Source: Clostridia bacterium
Lineage (GTDB): Bacteria; Bacillota; Clostridia; Oscillospirales; Acutalibacteraceae
Assembly (NCBI GenBank): GCA_017473165.1
Contig: JAFUNA010000003.1
Coordinates: 1-64,000, forward strand
Length of the DNA: 64,000 nucleotides
Direction of reading: 5' to 3'
Shown: positions 27,091-35,971 of the stretch, piece after piece
Layout: every line of letters begins with the position of its first letter
How positions within the stretch are numbered: position 1 is the first letter of the stretch
The notes under the pieces: model-generated
Databases searched by the model: none
Seen by the model: the letters and a program-made list of their open reading frames with translations, nothing else
Told to the model about the DNA's origin: nothing
Program-made: the position numbers and the translations under genes

Positions 27091-29340
27091 TTAGTTTACT
27101 CTTAAAAAGCTTCTCGCCTCAACAACTACGCCGAGGGTCGAATAATCGTTGTCTGTATAGTTTACATAAATCATCGAGCCTGTGTCATATTCCGTGCAGA
27201 AAACGCCGTCATCAACCTCATAGTGGTCGGTCATTCTTGCGTCACGAAGGTCATTGAGAGCCTCGTTTGCCTGAACGTAATATTCTGCGGCTGCGTTGAT
27301 TGTGTTGTCATAATAGAAAATATCGCTGTCTGTGTGGTCGGTGACGGGCTCATAGTTCCATTCAAAATGCGGGCACGCACCGAACTCGATGTTCTTGAGA
27401 AGCGTTTCCTCAAGGTTGACCTCTGTGTTTATGGGGTTGCCTGCGTAGTCAACAATTCCGTGAAGCACAAGCTGAACAAACGGCACCGTGAAATACGCAC
27501 CGCTCTGCGATGCGGTTGCTTTAAGGGGAACGTTTATAACCGTTCCGATGTTTTTGAGCATATAGAAGTTTCCGCCGACCGCCATGGTTGAATGTCCCGT
27601 TGAAAGGGGAGCTATGGCTTTCGCAACGGTATCTGCGGCTGTGTCACGAAGCATTCCGCCGCTTGAAAAGTCTGAATAAAGAATGCTGCCGACATCGTTG
27701 AGGCAGAAGCCCGAAAAACCGTAATAGCGAGTGTTGCTTAAGATGCCCGCAACAAGCTTTGAAAGCTTGTTAAGGCTTCGCAGCTTTCTTTCGGCGGGCT
27801 GCTCCTCCATATATTCCGCAACTGCAGAAATGGGGGTGTATGAGCTGTCGGATTTATTGATGCTCATGGCGTTTGTGCCCGAAAAATCGGTTGAGGATGA
27901 AAGAATGTTGACGTCAAGATAAAGATTCATTTTCTGGGCTGCGGCATATTCATAAAGCTCGCCGAGCTTTTCCGTGCCGCCGAGTCTTGAAAGAATTTTT
28001 GCATTGCTGATATCCTTTGAATCCGTGCCGCCGCTGAAAACGCCCGTGTATCTGATGCCGATGTTGTTTATACCCTTGTTTCTCATTCGGATAAGCATAT
28101 CGTTTGCCTGCTCAAAGGTTGTGAGAGTTGAAAGATAGCTGAAAGGTCCGACGGACTTTGTTGTTGCACCCGTAAGGGTCAGACAGAAGGGCAGATAGTT
28201 TGTTGTTTCAACGTTTTTTGTTGAAAGCACGGAGTTTCTGATAAGCTGCTCACGGCAAGCCGATGCAAGACCCGCATAAGTTGCGTTATTTCCCGTAAGG
28301 AAACGGTAACAGAGCGAAATTTCGTCTGATGCCGTGCCTTTTGAAACATAAAGCGTTTCGTTTTCGTAGTGAACGGGGGTTACGCTGAAGCTCGGATAAA
28401 TGAGGTTATATTCCGAAATTCCCGTGGCTTTTTGTGCCTTGATTGTTGCGGCGGCATCGCCCTTCTGGATAAGCGAAACAAAAGCAATTCCGTTGTGCTT
28501 CATGCCGAATGCGGGAATGATTGCCGCGGATGACTCCTCTGAAAGTTGAGATGGGTCATTGCCGTAAACTGCAAATGAAAGAGGCTCAAACGATTCGTCA
28601 TAGACGGCGGTTTTGATTATTGCACCGCTGCCGTCGGGCACAAGAAGAAAATCATCCTCGGATGAAAGCATATATGCGCCGAAGGAGTTGAGCAGGTCAA
28701 GGCTTTCGATGAAAGCATCGGGGTTGCCTGTAATATTTTCGTGCGTGCAGCTGACGTTTGCGCTGCCGTCAACAAGCTCAACCTTTACCGTAACTCTGAA
28801 GCCGATGTCGGTTTTGTCAAATGCGGTTTTCTTTGCGGTTTCTTCGTCAGTGAAAATGTTATAAACAAAATCCGCACCCGTTGGAGTGGTTGTGATTTGC
28901 GAAGTGCCGTAGGCAACTGAATTATCCTGTGAGTTTCGGTAGAAAATCTCTGTGCCGCCGATGATTTTGAGCGAAACAACGCTTGCGTTGATTGCGGGAG
29001 ATTTTCCTTCGGGAATTTCGTCACGCAGGGGAAGAGCACTCCACACCTGCTGCGAGGAAGTGAGCTTTATTCCGAAAGAACCCGTTTTTTCATCGATTGC
29101 AAGACCGATGAGCCCCGAGGTTATGCCTGTGTCGGCAAGGGAAGCGGTATCCGTGAAGTGCAGGTCGGCAGCAACGCTCGGATTTGCAACGGAGTTAAGG
29201 CTGACAACGGATTTTGTTGTCTTTACGCCCGATTCCTCTCCGCCCGAGCAGGAGGTCAGAATTCCCGCCGCAAGGCACAGACAAAGCACGGCTGCAGCCG
29301 ATTTATATATCAAATTTTTAAAATTACTTGTTTTTTTCAT
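27091..29340 (-). CDS. Large secreted lipoprotein, DUF5696-like
   Basis: About 749 residues. The signal peptide has lipobox AAGILTSCS with Cys near residue 31. The central region has the DUF5696-like stretch SSEDDFLLVPDGSGAIIKT and a later alpha/beta part (GINNIGIRYTGVFSGG, KMNLYLDVNIL) that resembles a TIM-barrel glycosidase fold. Function is unknown, and a cell-wall or glycan-related role is inference. The start at 29340 (MKKTSN) has AAAGGAT upstream and gives a proper signal peptide; it overlaps the kinase stop by 17 bases. Co-transcription with the two-component genes suggests it is a sensor accessory or target. Confidence 0.68.
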   Translation of the reverse strand: MKKTSNFKNLIYKSAAAVLCLCLAAGILTSCSGGEESGVKTTKSVVSLNSVANPSVAADLHFTDTASLADTGITSGLIGLAIDEKTGSFGIKLTSSQQVWSALPLRDEIPEGKSPAINASVVSLKIIGGTEIFYRNSQDNSVAYGTSQITTTPTGADFVYNIFTDEETAKKTAFDKTDIGFRVTVKVELVDGSANVSCTHENITGNPDAFIESLDLLNSFGAYMLSSEDDFLLVPDGSGAIIKTAVYDESFEPLSFAVYGNDPSQLSEESSAAIIPAFGMKHNGIAFVSLIQKGDAAATIKAQKATGISEYNLIYPSFSVTPVHYENETLYVSKGTASDEISLCYRFLTGNNATYAGLASACREQLIRNSVLSTKNVETTNYLPFCLTLTGATTKSVGPFSYLSTLTTFEQANDMLIRMRNKGINNIGIRYTGVFSGGTDSKDISNAKILSRLGGTEKLGELYEYAAAQKMNLYLDVNILSSSTDFSGTNAMSINKSDSSYTPISAVAEYMEEQPAERKLRSLNKLSKLVAGILSNTRYYGFSGFCLNDVGSILYSDFSSGGMLRDTAADTVAKAIAPLSTGHSTMAVGGNFYMLKNIGTVINVPLKATASQSGAYFTVPFVQLVLHGIVDYAGNPINTEVNLEETLLKNIEFGACPHFEWNYEPVTDHTDSDIFYYDNTINAAAEYYVQANEALNDLRDARMTDHYEVDDGVFCTEYDTGSMIYVNYTDNDYSTLGVVVEARSFLRVN

Positions 29341-30841
29341 AGTATCCGGAATCCTTTGAAATTTCAAAAGTGAAAATAACGCCGCCGTCAACGTTTTTAA
29401 CGCCGCAGCCGCAGCGGTGGTTTTCCATTATGCTTCTGACGATTGAAAGACCGAGACCGAAGCGGTTTTCCTTGCGACCGTGAGCCTTGTCCGCTCTGTA
29501 GAAGCTGTCCCAGAGCTCTGGCAGGTCGTGGTCGGCAATGTGGTCGCCCGTGTTGAAAACGCTGATTTCATAGAGCTGACCCTTATCTTTATAATCAATT
29601 ACAATTTCCTTTTTGCCGTTGCAATGGGAAACCGCATTGGTTATGTAGTTTTTCAGAACGATTTCAATTTTGTCCTGCTGGGCATAGCATTCAAGGCTTT
29701 CGGGAACATTGTTTATGACCGTGATGCCGTTTTGCTCGAAAAGCAGGGAAAGGTGGTTGAGGAGATTTATAACCTTTTCTCCGAGAATAAAATAATCGGG
29801 AGTGAACGGCTGCGATTTGCTTTCAAGCTTTGAAAGCTCAAGAAGCTCAACAACAAGAGCGTTCATTTTTTGGCTTTCATCGTTGATAATCTGGCAGTAT
29901 TCTCTGATGATTTTCGGGTCATCGCTTATTCCCTCGCAAAGCCCTTCGGCATAGCCCGAAATAATGGCAATGGGGGTTTTCAGCTCATGGGAAACGTTGT
30001 TGATGAAGGATTTTCTTGCGTTGTCAAGTGCAAGACGCAGCTCAATATCTTTTTCGAGCTGGTCATTTTTTTCTTTTAAATCCATAAGAGCGGAGTCGAG
30101 CGTGTTTGAAAGGGTGTTGATGCTTTCGCCCAGTTCGCCGATTTCATCCTTGCCGTAGTTTCCGCATTTACGTCCGAAATTCAGCTTTGCCATGTCTTTT
30201 GTAATGGCGTTCATTTCAACAAGCGGCTTTGTGAACCTTGTAACAAGCAGGAAGAAAATGACGGCAAGAATAATAATCATCAAAACGCTGACGGTTGAAT
30301 AAACCTTGCCTGAAACGTCAACGATTTCCTCAACGTCGGCAACCTCGGAATAAACATGGATTGTTTCGCCTGTGTCGAGCTCACGGGAGTAAACAAAATA
30401 TTCCGTGTTTGAGGCAACCTTTCTCAATATGTCAAAATTCTCGAAGTCTGCGGCATAATGATAGCTTGCCGTGGGCTGAAGGTCGGAATAAAACGAGCCC
30501 GATGACGAGGACGACGAGAAATGGCTGCTGCTGTGAGCGGAGCCGTCGTCTGACGAATAAGAGAGCGTGCCGTCGGCGTTAATGAGCTCAAAGGAAGCAT
30601 TGTTGACAGATGCAATCTCGCTCAAATCGAAATAATATGTGACAGAAGTCGGGGAGCGGAAGTTCACTTCCTCGGCAACCGAAGAAAGCCGTTTGTAGGT
30701 CTGATAGGAGAATGTTCTGAACAATACAGGCGCGCTGAAAACCGTAATCAGAACAATAAACAGAACAAGTGTCGCAAAAAGCGTTGCGAAAAGCTTGGCT
30801 CTTATTCTGCTCAGACCCGTTTTGACAGTAAGCTTTTTCAC
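29324..30841 (-). CDS. Sensor histidine kinase
   Basis: A 505-residue membrane kinase. TM1 lies at about 16-36. An extracytoplasmic sensor domain spans about 37-175 and contains a Ser-rich run (SAHSSSHFSSSSSSGSF). TM2 lies at about 180-200, followed by HAMP. The HisKA domain has SHELKTPIAII with phosphorylated His285, and the HATPase has N, G1 and G2 boxes (NRFGLGLSIVRSIM). It should pass phosphate to the response regulator encoded five bases upstream. The signal is unknown, perhaps envelope or glycan related. Confidence 0.92.
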   Translation of the reverse strand: MKKLTVKTGLSRIRAKLFATLFATLVLFIVLITVFSAPVLFRTFSYQTYKRLSSVAEEVNFRSPTSVTYYFDLSEIASVNNASFELINADGTLSYSSDDGSAHSSSHFSSSSSSGSFYSDLQPTASYHYAADFENFDILRKVASNTEYFVYSRELDTGETIHVYSEVADVEEIVDVSGKVYSTVSVLMIIILAVIFFLLVTRFTKPLVEMNAITKDMAKLNFGRKCGNYGKDEIGELGESINTLSNTLDSALMDLKEKNDQLEKDIELRLALDNARKSFINNVSHELKTPIAIISGYAEGLCEGISDDPKIIREYCQIINDESQKMNALVVELLELSKLESKSQPFTPDYFILGEKVINLLNHLSLLFEQNGITVINNVPESLECYAQQDKIEIVLKNYITNAVSHCNGKKEIVIDYKDKGQLYEISVFNTGDHIADHDLPELWDSFYRADKAHGRKENRFGLGLSIVRSIMENHRCGCGVKNVDGGVIFTFEISKDSGYYEKNK

Positions 30842-30846
30842 AGGCT

Positions 30847-31527
30847 TTACACCTCAATTTTATAGCCGACGCCGTAAACTGTTTTAAGGTGGTTTTCACC
30901 CCAGACGCCAAGCTTTGTTCTGAGTCTTGCAACGTGCGAGTCAACAGTTCTCGGGTCGCCGACAAAATCAACGCCCCATATGCTGTCAAGAAGTTGTTCT
31001 CTCGAATAAATTCTGCCGGGATTTGAAGAAAGCTTGACAAGAATGTTGTGTTCCTTGATTGTCAGCTCAACGCCGCTGCCGCCGTTGGTTACGGTGTGGG
31101 CGGGAATGTCGATAACAAGACCGTCAATTGAAATGATTTCATCGGAATTTGAAGAAGCTCTGCCCTGTGCTCTTTTAAGGAGAGCTTCGACACGCTTGAC
31201 GAGAATAACGGGGCTGAAGGGCTTTGTAACATAGTCATCAGCACCGCTTTCAAAGGACATAAGCTCGTCGAATTCCTGGCTTCTTGCGGTTAAAACAAGA
31301 ATGGGAACGGAGCTTGACTCCCTTATTTTTTTGCAGACCTCCCAGCCGTCATATTCGGGCATCATGATGTCGCAGATAACAAGGTCGAAGCTGCCCACGG
31401 AAAAGAATTTTTCAATTGCATCCTTTCCGTCAACCGCCTCAACGGTTTCGTATCCTGAATTTTTCAAAAAGTCGCAGACAAGGCGTCTTATGAGAGCCTC
31501 GTCGTCGGCAACAAGAATTCGTTTCAT
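30847..31527 (-). CDS. OmpR/PhoB family response regulator
   Basis: A 226-residue regulator. The receiver domain (1-120) has the acidic pocket ADDE, phosphoacceptor Asp53 in ICDIMMPEYDGW, Thr in LVLTARS and Lys in DDYVTKPFSP. The C-terminal winged helix (130-226) has SREQLLDSIWGVDFVGDPRTVDSHVARLR. It heads an operon with the histidine kinase, a DUF5696 lipoprotein and a MIF-like protein. On the minus strand upstream, an extended -10 (TGGTATTAT) preceded by TTGATT at 18 bases is a plausible promoter. Confidence 0.93.
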   Translation of the reverse strand: MKRILVADDEALIRRLVCDFLKNSGYETVEAVDGKDAIEKFFSVGSFDLVICDIMMPEYDGWEVCKKIRESSSVPILVLTARSQEFDELMSFESGADDYVTKPFSPVILVKRVEALLKRAQGRASSNSDEIISIDGLVIDIPAHTVTNGGSGVELTIKEHNILVKLSSNPGRIYSREQLLDSIWGVDFVGDPRTVDSHVARLRTKLGVWGENHLKTVYGVGYKIEV

Positions 31528-31658
31528 ATATACACCGCTTTCGCTGATTTTAAACGTTATAATTCAATTTATAATACCATACTTTATATAAATAAATCAA
31601 TAGCGAATTGTCTGCTGAAAAAGTTTTTCAAAATTTCAAAAAAATTTTATCAAAACTA

Positions 31659-31687
31659 TTGTTTTATAATTGCATTTTTAGTATAAT
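31659..31687 (+). promoter_or_regulatory. Promoter of the Nudix gene
   Basis: TTGTTT (31659-31664), a 17-base spacer and TATAAT (31682-31687), 66 bases before the chosen ATG. Confidence 0.65.
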
Positions 31688-31753
31688 ATTTCAGTATTTA
31701 AACTGGGTCAGCCTTGATTTTTGTTCAGGCAGCCTTTCGAAAGGTGTGGTAAA

Positions 31754-32494
31754 ATGCTCGGCAAGTATGTCAGAGTAAGGGTAACTAACCCTATCCGCTC
31801 CGTAAACAGACAGTTTGGCTTTATGTATCAGCTTAACTTCGGTGCAATTGAAGGCAGAAAACGCTATGACAACATTTCCCACGGTGCATACATTATGGGA
31901 ATCAACCATCCCGTCAGAACCTTTGACGGCAGAGTCATCGCTGCAATCAAACGCAGCGACGGCAGCCCCGCTGTTTACGTTGTTGCTCCAAAGAGCATGA
32001 GATTTATTTCCTATCAGATTGAGGACGCAATTGCCTTTGCGGAAAAGGGCAGGGATTACAAGCTGGAATGTCTTTATGAGCGTTCCTGCGGTGCGGTGGT
32101 CTACAGAAACATCAACGATGAAATCCGCTATCTTTTAATCAAGAACAGACGCAGCACTCACTGGGGCTTCCCCAAGGGTCACATCGAAAAGGGCGAAACC
32201 TTTGAGCAGACCGCAATCCGTGAGGTGCTTGAGGAAACGGGAATTCACATTCAGATTCTTCCCCAGTTCGCCTCAAAATCGGAGTATACCATTCAGGGCA
32301 GGGTTGAAAAATCCGTTACAATTTTTCTTGCAAAAACAAAGGATACCCAAACAACCATTCAGCGTGAAGAAATTGAGGACTATATGTGGCTCAACTATGA
32401 AAAGGCGATGGATACCCTTCGTTTTATCAACGACAGGAATATTCTTCAGAGTGCCCATGATTTTCTTGTTGAGCAGAATATAATTGAGGAATAA
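31754..32494 (+). CDS. Nudix hydrolase with N-terminal pyrophosphatase-like domain
   Basis: A 246-residue two-part protein. Residues 1-97 resemble small clostridial inorganic pyrophosphatases (GKYVRVRVTNPIRS, LNFGAIEG, GAYIMGINHPVRTFDGRVIAAI, VVAPKSMRF). The acidic pair normally in the QDAYILG segment is lost (SHGAYIMG), so this half is probably not catalytic. Residues 107-246 form a Nudix domain with a perfect Nudix box at 142-164 (GHIEKGETF...REVLEETGI). Nudix enzymes cleave nucleoside-diphosphate-X compounds. The start at 31754 has AAAGGTG upstream; an earlier in-frame ATG at 31721 lacks an RBS. It is followed three bases later by a small membrane exporter gene. Confidence 0.85.
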   Translation: MLGKYVRVRVTNPIRSVNRQFGFMYQLNFGAIEGRKRYDNISHGAYIMGINHPVRTFDGRVIAAIKRSDGSPAVYVVAPKSMRFISYQIEDAIAFAEKGRDYKLECLYERSCGAVVYRNINDEIRYLLIKNRRSTHWGFPKGHIEKGETFEQTAIREVLEETGIHIQILPQFASKSEYTIQGRVEKSVTIFLAKTKDTQTTIQREEIEDYMWLNYEKAMDTLRFINDRNILQSAHDFLVEQNIIEE

Positions 32495-32497
32495 AAA

Positions 32498-33001
32498 ATG
32501 ACAGAAACCATAGCCAATTTTCTTGTTGAGCTTTTTCAGGGAACTATTCCCAAGGAGCTTATAATTTTCATCATTTCGATGTTTCCGATTGTTGAATTGA
32601 GAGGCGGAATGATAGCCGCAAAGCTGCTTGATGTTGAGCTTCTCAAGGCGTTTGTTATATGCTATATCGGAAATATTATTCCCATTCCGTTCATTCTTTT
32701 GTTCATACGCAAAATTTTTCAATTCCTCAAAAGATTTTCTTTTACAAGAAAAATCGTTGAAAAGCTTGAATCAAGCTCACTGCGAAAGAGTGAAAAGGTA
32801 AAGAAGGGCAGCAAGTGGGGACTTCTGACTTTTGTTGCAATTCCTTTGCCCGGCACGGGCGGCTGGACAGGTGCTCTCATTGCGGCACTTCTTGACATGA
32901 GAATTAAAGTTTCATTCCCTGTCATCGCTCTCGGTGTTCTCGTTGCAAACATTATAATGTCAATATTTTCCTACGGATTTTTGGGAGTTCTCGGACTGTA
33001 A
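32498..33001 (+). CDS. Small multidrug export family membrane protein (COG2426)
   Basis: A 167-residue protein with about four hydrophobic segments. Family features are FPIVELRGGMIAAKLL near the N terminus and TFVAIPLPGTGGWTGALIAALLDM in the second half. The export role attached to this family is weakly supported; some members resemble DedA-type proteins. It follows the Nudix gene by three bases and likely shares its transcript, ending at 33003-33028. Confidence 0.85.
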   Translation: MTETIANFLVELFQGTIPKELIIFIISMFPIVELRGGMIAAKLLDVELLKAFVICYIGNIIPIPFILLFIRKIFQFLKRFSFTRKIVEKLESSSLRKSEKVKKGSKWGLLTFVAIPLPGTGGWTGALIAALLDMRIKVSFPVIALGVLVANIIMSIFSYGFLGVLGL

Positions 33002-33002
33002 A

Positions 33003-33028
33003 AAAGAGGTGTCAACAGACACCTCTTT
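33003..33028. terminator. Bidirectional terminator
   Basis: Perfect 11-bp stem AAAGAGGTGTC / GACACCTCTTT with AACA loop and T-runs on both strands. It serves the converging genes ending at 33001 and 33032. Confidence 0.9.
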
Positions 33029-33031
33029 TTC

Positions 33032-34657
33032 TTATGGCTGCGGAACAATAGGATGGTTTTCGCTCACATGCTCGATTGTTATAAAATTGTTTCTTGCGGC
33101 ATATGCCCACTTCATTTTGAAGGTTTTGCACGCACCGTCAACGGGCATATAAAGCTGACCCTCATTGCCTCTGAAAACCTCGGCTCCGAGGTCAAAATCG
33201 CCGTTTTCGGTCTGTGCGATTCTGCTGCCCTCGGTGAATGTGACTTCGTGACCGTAAAGTTTAAGGGTTACCTTGCCCTTTTCACGGATGTCTTCACCGC
33301 CTGCAAATCTTATCATCGTTGCAAAGGCAATGTACCATTCGCCGTCTTTTTTAACGGAGGGAGTTGACATATTGCAAAGTCCGAGGTCAACGCCCTTGTA
33401 ATAAACCCTTGTTCTGCCTTCGCCGAAAACGGGAGCAATTCTGTAGGGTCTGATTTCATCTTTTGATTTGTCAATGCTGAATTCGTCAACGATTCTGCCG
33501 TCATTCAGCTCGGAGATTATTGAAATTTTATCTCCGTCAACCTCAACGAGAGCAAACATCGAAACGTTTTCTTCCTGCGGATAGAAGGATGCGTGCCATA
33601 CCTTATCGGTGGTTTTTGTGCCGGGAGGATTGAAGTTGCCGTTGCCGAGCTCATAGTGCACCGTGCCCTGTGAGGGCTTGTCGAAAATTTCTTCGTTTTT
33701 AATCGGGAAGGAGCGTGAGAAATTGTGCTCGTGACCCGAGAAAATTACGTCAAGCATTTCAACGGCTTCACGCATCATGGGATAGGTGTCGTCATTTGCA
33801 AGATTCGGACCCGCATAATAAATCGGGAAATGGTGTGAACCGAATTTCCATGTTTTTCCGCATTCCGCAATATCCTTTTTTGCCCATTCATTCATCAGCT
33901 CGGGCTCGTTTACGCCGAAAACAACAAAATGTGCGTTACCGTAGTTGAAGGAATAAATCTCCGTCTGCCAGCCCTCGGGACCGTTTTTAGGATAGGAATA
34001 TTCAAGCTGTGTGTTGAAAAATTCCGCAGGCTCGGCATAGTATCTGTCAACCTCGTTGGGGAAGTATTCCCTGAAGCCCCGATTATCATGGTTGCCGCAA
34101 ATCATCATATAGGGCAGATGCTCCATGATGCCTTCCATGCCGTCAAACATTGCGTTCCATTGGATTTCGTGCTGACCGCAGTTTGTGTTGTCGCCGCCCG
34201 TGAGGATAAATCTGACATCGGGATATTTTTTCAGAACATCCTTAAGAAATTTATTGAGCGACGAATAGTCGGGGTTATAGTGGTCATTGTCCTTCTGATG
34301 GTCGGAAATTGCAATGAATCTGAACTTTGTCAGATTTTCTTCCTCGGTGTCAAACCAGTATTCATCGCTGCGGTTTTCGTCGCTGCCGCAGGTGTAATAA
34401 TATCTTGTGCCGGGCTTGAGATTTGAGGGTGTTGCCCAGAAAATATTGCTTGTGTTGACGTCGCTTTTGAAGGGCTTGACGATTGCATCAACCCTTTTCT
34501 TTTCGCCGTCTTTTTCATAATATTCAACGTAACCCGACTTGACCTCAAGGCTTGAACGCCAGGTTATTGTCATTGAGGTTTTTGCATCGCCCGAAATGCT
34601 GACCATAATATGGTCGGGCTTTTCTGTTGCGAGTCTTAAATTCGGCTGTCTGTCCAT
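33032..34657 (-). CDS. Metallophosphoesterase, purple acid phosphatase-like
   Basis: A 541-residue protein. An N-terminal fibronectin-like domain (10-105, DHIMVSISGDAKTSMTITW) matches the purple acid phosphatase N-terminal domain. The calcineurin-like phosphoesterase domain has ISDHQ, GGDNTN, CGNHDNR, SHHFPIYY and SGHEHNFSRS. A beta-rich C-terminal part of about 150 residues follows. It should be a two-metal phosphomonoesterase or phosphodiesterase. No signal peptide is visible, which is unusual for this type. The start lies one base from the stop of the GH27 gene, so it is translationally linked. Confidence 0.87.
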   Translation of the reverse strand: MDRQPNLRLATEKPDHIMVSISGDAKTSMTITWRSSLEVKSGYVEYYEKDGEKKRVDAIVKPFKSDVNTSNIFWATPSNLKPGTRYYYTCGSDENRSDEYWFDTEEENLTKFRFIAISDHQKDNDHYNPDYSSLNKFLKDVLKKYPDVRFILTGGDNTNCGQHEIQWNAMFDGMEGIMEHLPYMMICGNHDNRGFREYFPNEVDRYYAEPAEFFNTQLEYSYPKNGPEGWQTEIYSFNYGNAHFVVFGVNEPELMNEWAKKDIAECGKTWKFGSHHFPIYYAGPNLANDDTYPMMREAVEMLDVIFSGHEHNFSRSFPIKNEEIFDKPSQGTVHYELGNGNFNPPGTKTTDKVWHASFYPQEENVSMFALVEVDGDKISIISELNDGRIVDEFSIDKSKDEIRPYRIAPVFGEGRTRVYYKGVDLGLCNMSTPSVKKDGEWYIAFATMIRFAGGEDIREKGKVTLKLYGHEVTFTEGSRIAQTENGDFDLGAEVFRGNEGQLYMPVDGACKTFKMKWAYAARNNFITIEHVSENHPIVPQP

Positions 34658-34658
34658 T

Positions 34659-35966
34659 TTATTTCACCTTTATTCTGAAAAGTCTTGCACCGTGGGGATT
34701 GACTTCGGCAGAGAACTTGCCGTCTGTCACGGCATATTCTCCGTGCTTCCACATATCCCAAACGCTGTATTCCGCACCGCCCATTGCAATGTCGGTTATG
34801 TCAAAAGAAATTTCTCTTACTTTGTCATCGGTGTTGAAAAGTGCAACATACTTGCAGTTTTCGCCCTTTGAAGTCCAGATTATTTCGCCCTTGCCGTCTG
34901 TTTCCTTACGGCTGAACTGCCTTGCACCGCTTGAATTTTTGAGCATATCGATGAGCTCTCTGTTCTGAAGAAGCGAAAGAGTAAACTCGTCGTTTTCACG
35001 CATTTCACCGCCCATCATAAGAGGAGAGCGGAAAATTCCCCAGAGGGTCATCATCGTAATCTGTTCGTCCTTGGTGAAGCGTGTGTATCTGTTTCTGTAT
35101 TCGGGAAGCTTTTCTGTTTTCTGAATGCGTCCGAGGGGCAGCATATCGCAGTCGGGCCATGCACCGGGCTGAACATATTCCTGCCAAGCGCAGCATTTTT
35201 CAAACATTGCGTAAAGCTTGCTCCATTCGTCCCAGAAGTCGCCTGTCATTCGCCACATATTTGCGTTTGCGGCAAGGTGCTCATGCTCCCGGACGGGTGC
35301 GGGACCGGGGGAAAGGCTCAAAACCATATCTCTGCCGCAATTGTCAATTGCCTTGCGGAGCATTTCGATTTCTCTGCGTGCGGAATAGGGATTGTCCTTT
35401 AAAAATTCGGTGTTTGAAATATCGTCGCATTTTATGTAGTCAACGCCCCATGAAGCATAGAGCTCGAAAATGGAGTTGTAGTATTCCTGTGCACCTTTTG
35501 CATCGGGATTAACGCCGTACATATCCGTATTCCACGGACAAACGGAATACTGCTGTGCAATATCTCTTGCGGTCACGCCGTCGCACTTGATGCTTGTGTT
35601 CTGATGCACCGCCTGACGGGGAATTCCTCTCATGATGTGAATTCCGAACTTAAGACCCAGCGAGTGAACATAGTCCGCAATGGGCTTGAAGCCCTTGCCG
35701 CCTGCCGACGAGGGAAAACGCTCGGGTGCGGGAATAAGGCGTGAATATTCGTCCATATAAAGAGGAACAAAGTTATGATAATAAAAAGAATCTGCGGTGG
35801 GCTCTGACCACTGAATGTCGCAGACAACATATTCCCAGCCGTAGTCCTTGAGATGCTTTGCCATGTAGTCAGCGTTGCCTTTAAGCTGCTCCTCGTTAAC
35901 GGCTGCACCGTAGCAGTCCCAGCTGTTCCAGCCCATGGGAGGGGTGGGCGCAAGTTTTTTGTGCAT
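34659..35966 (-). CDS. Alpha-galactosidase, glycoside hydrolase family 27
   Basis: About 435 residues. The GH27 barrel begins with LAPTPPMGWNSWDCYG. The nucleophile motif YIKCD places the catalytic Asp at about residue 181, and the acid/base region is TGDFWDEW. A small C-terminal beta domain follows. There is no signal peptide, so it should act in the cytoplasm on alpha-galactosides such as melibiose or raffinose-type sugars. The start at 35966 has AAAGGA nine bases upstream; the ATG three codons earlier abuts the RBS. It overlaps nothing and follows the methyltransferase stop at 35972 by five bases. Confidence 0.92.
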   Translation of the reverse strand: MHKKLAPTPPMGWNSWDCYGAAVNEEQLKGNADYMAKHLKDYGWEYVVCDIQWSEPTADSFYYHNFVPLYMDEYSRLIPAPERFPSSAGGKGFKPIADYVHSLGLKFGIHIMRGIPRQAVHQNTSIKCDGVTARDIAQQYSVCPWNTDMYGVNPDAKGAQEYYNSIFELYASWGVDYIKCDDISNTEFLKDNPYSARREIEMLRKAIDNCGRDMVLSLSPGPAPVREHEHLAANANMWRMTGDFWDEWSKLYAMFEKCCAWQEYVQPGAWPDCDMLPLGRIQKTEKLPEYRNRYTRFTKDEQITMMTLWGIFRSPLMMGGEMRENDEFTLSLLQNRELIDMLKNSSGARQFSRKETDGKGEIIWTSKGENCKYVALFNTDDKVREISFDITDIAMGGAEYSVWDMWKHGEYAVTDGKFSAEVNPHGARLFRIKVK

Positions 35967-35971
35967 ATTTA

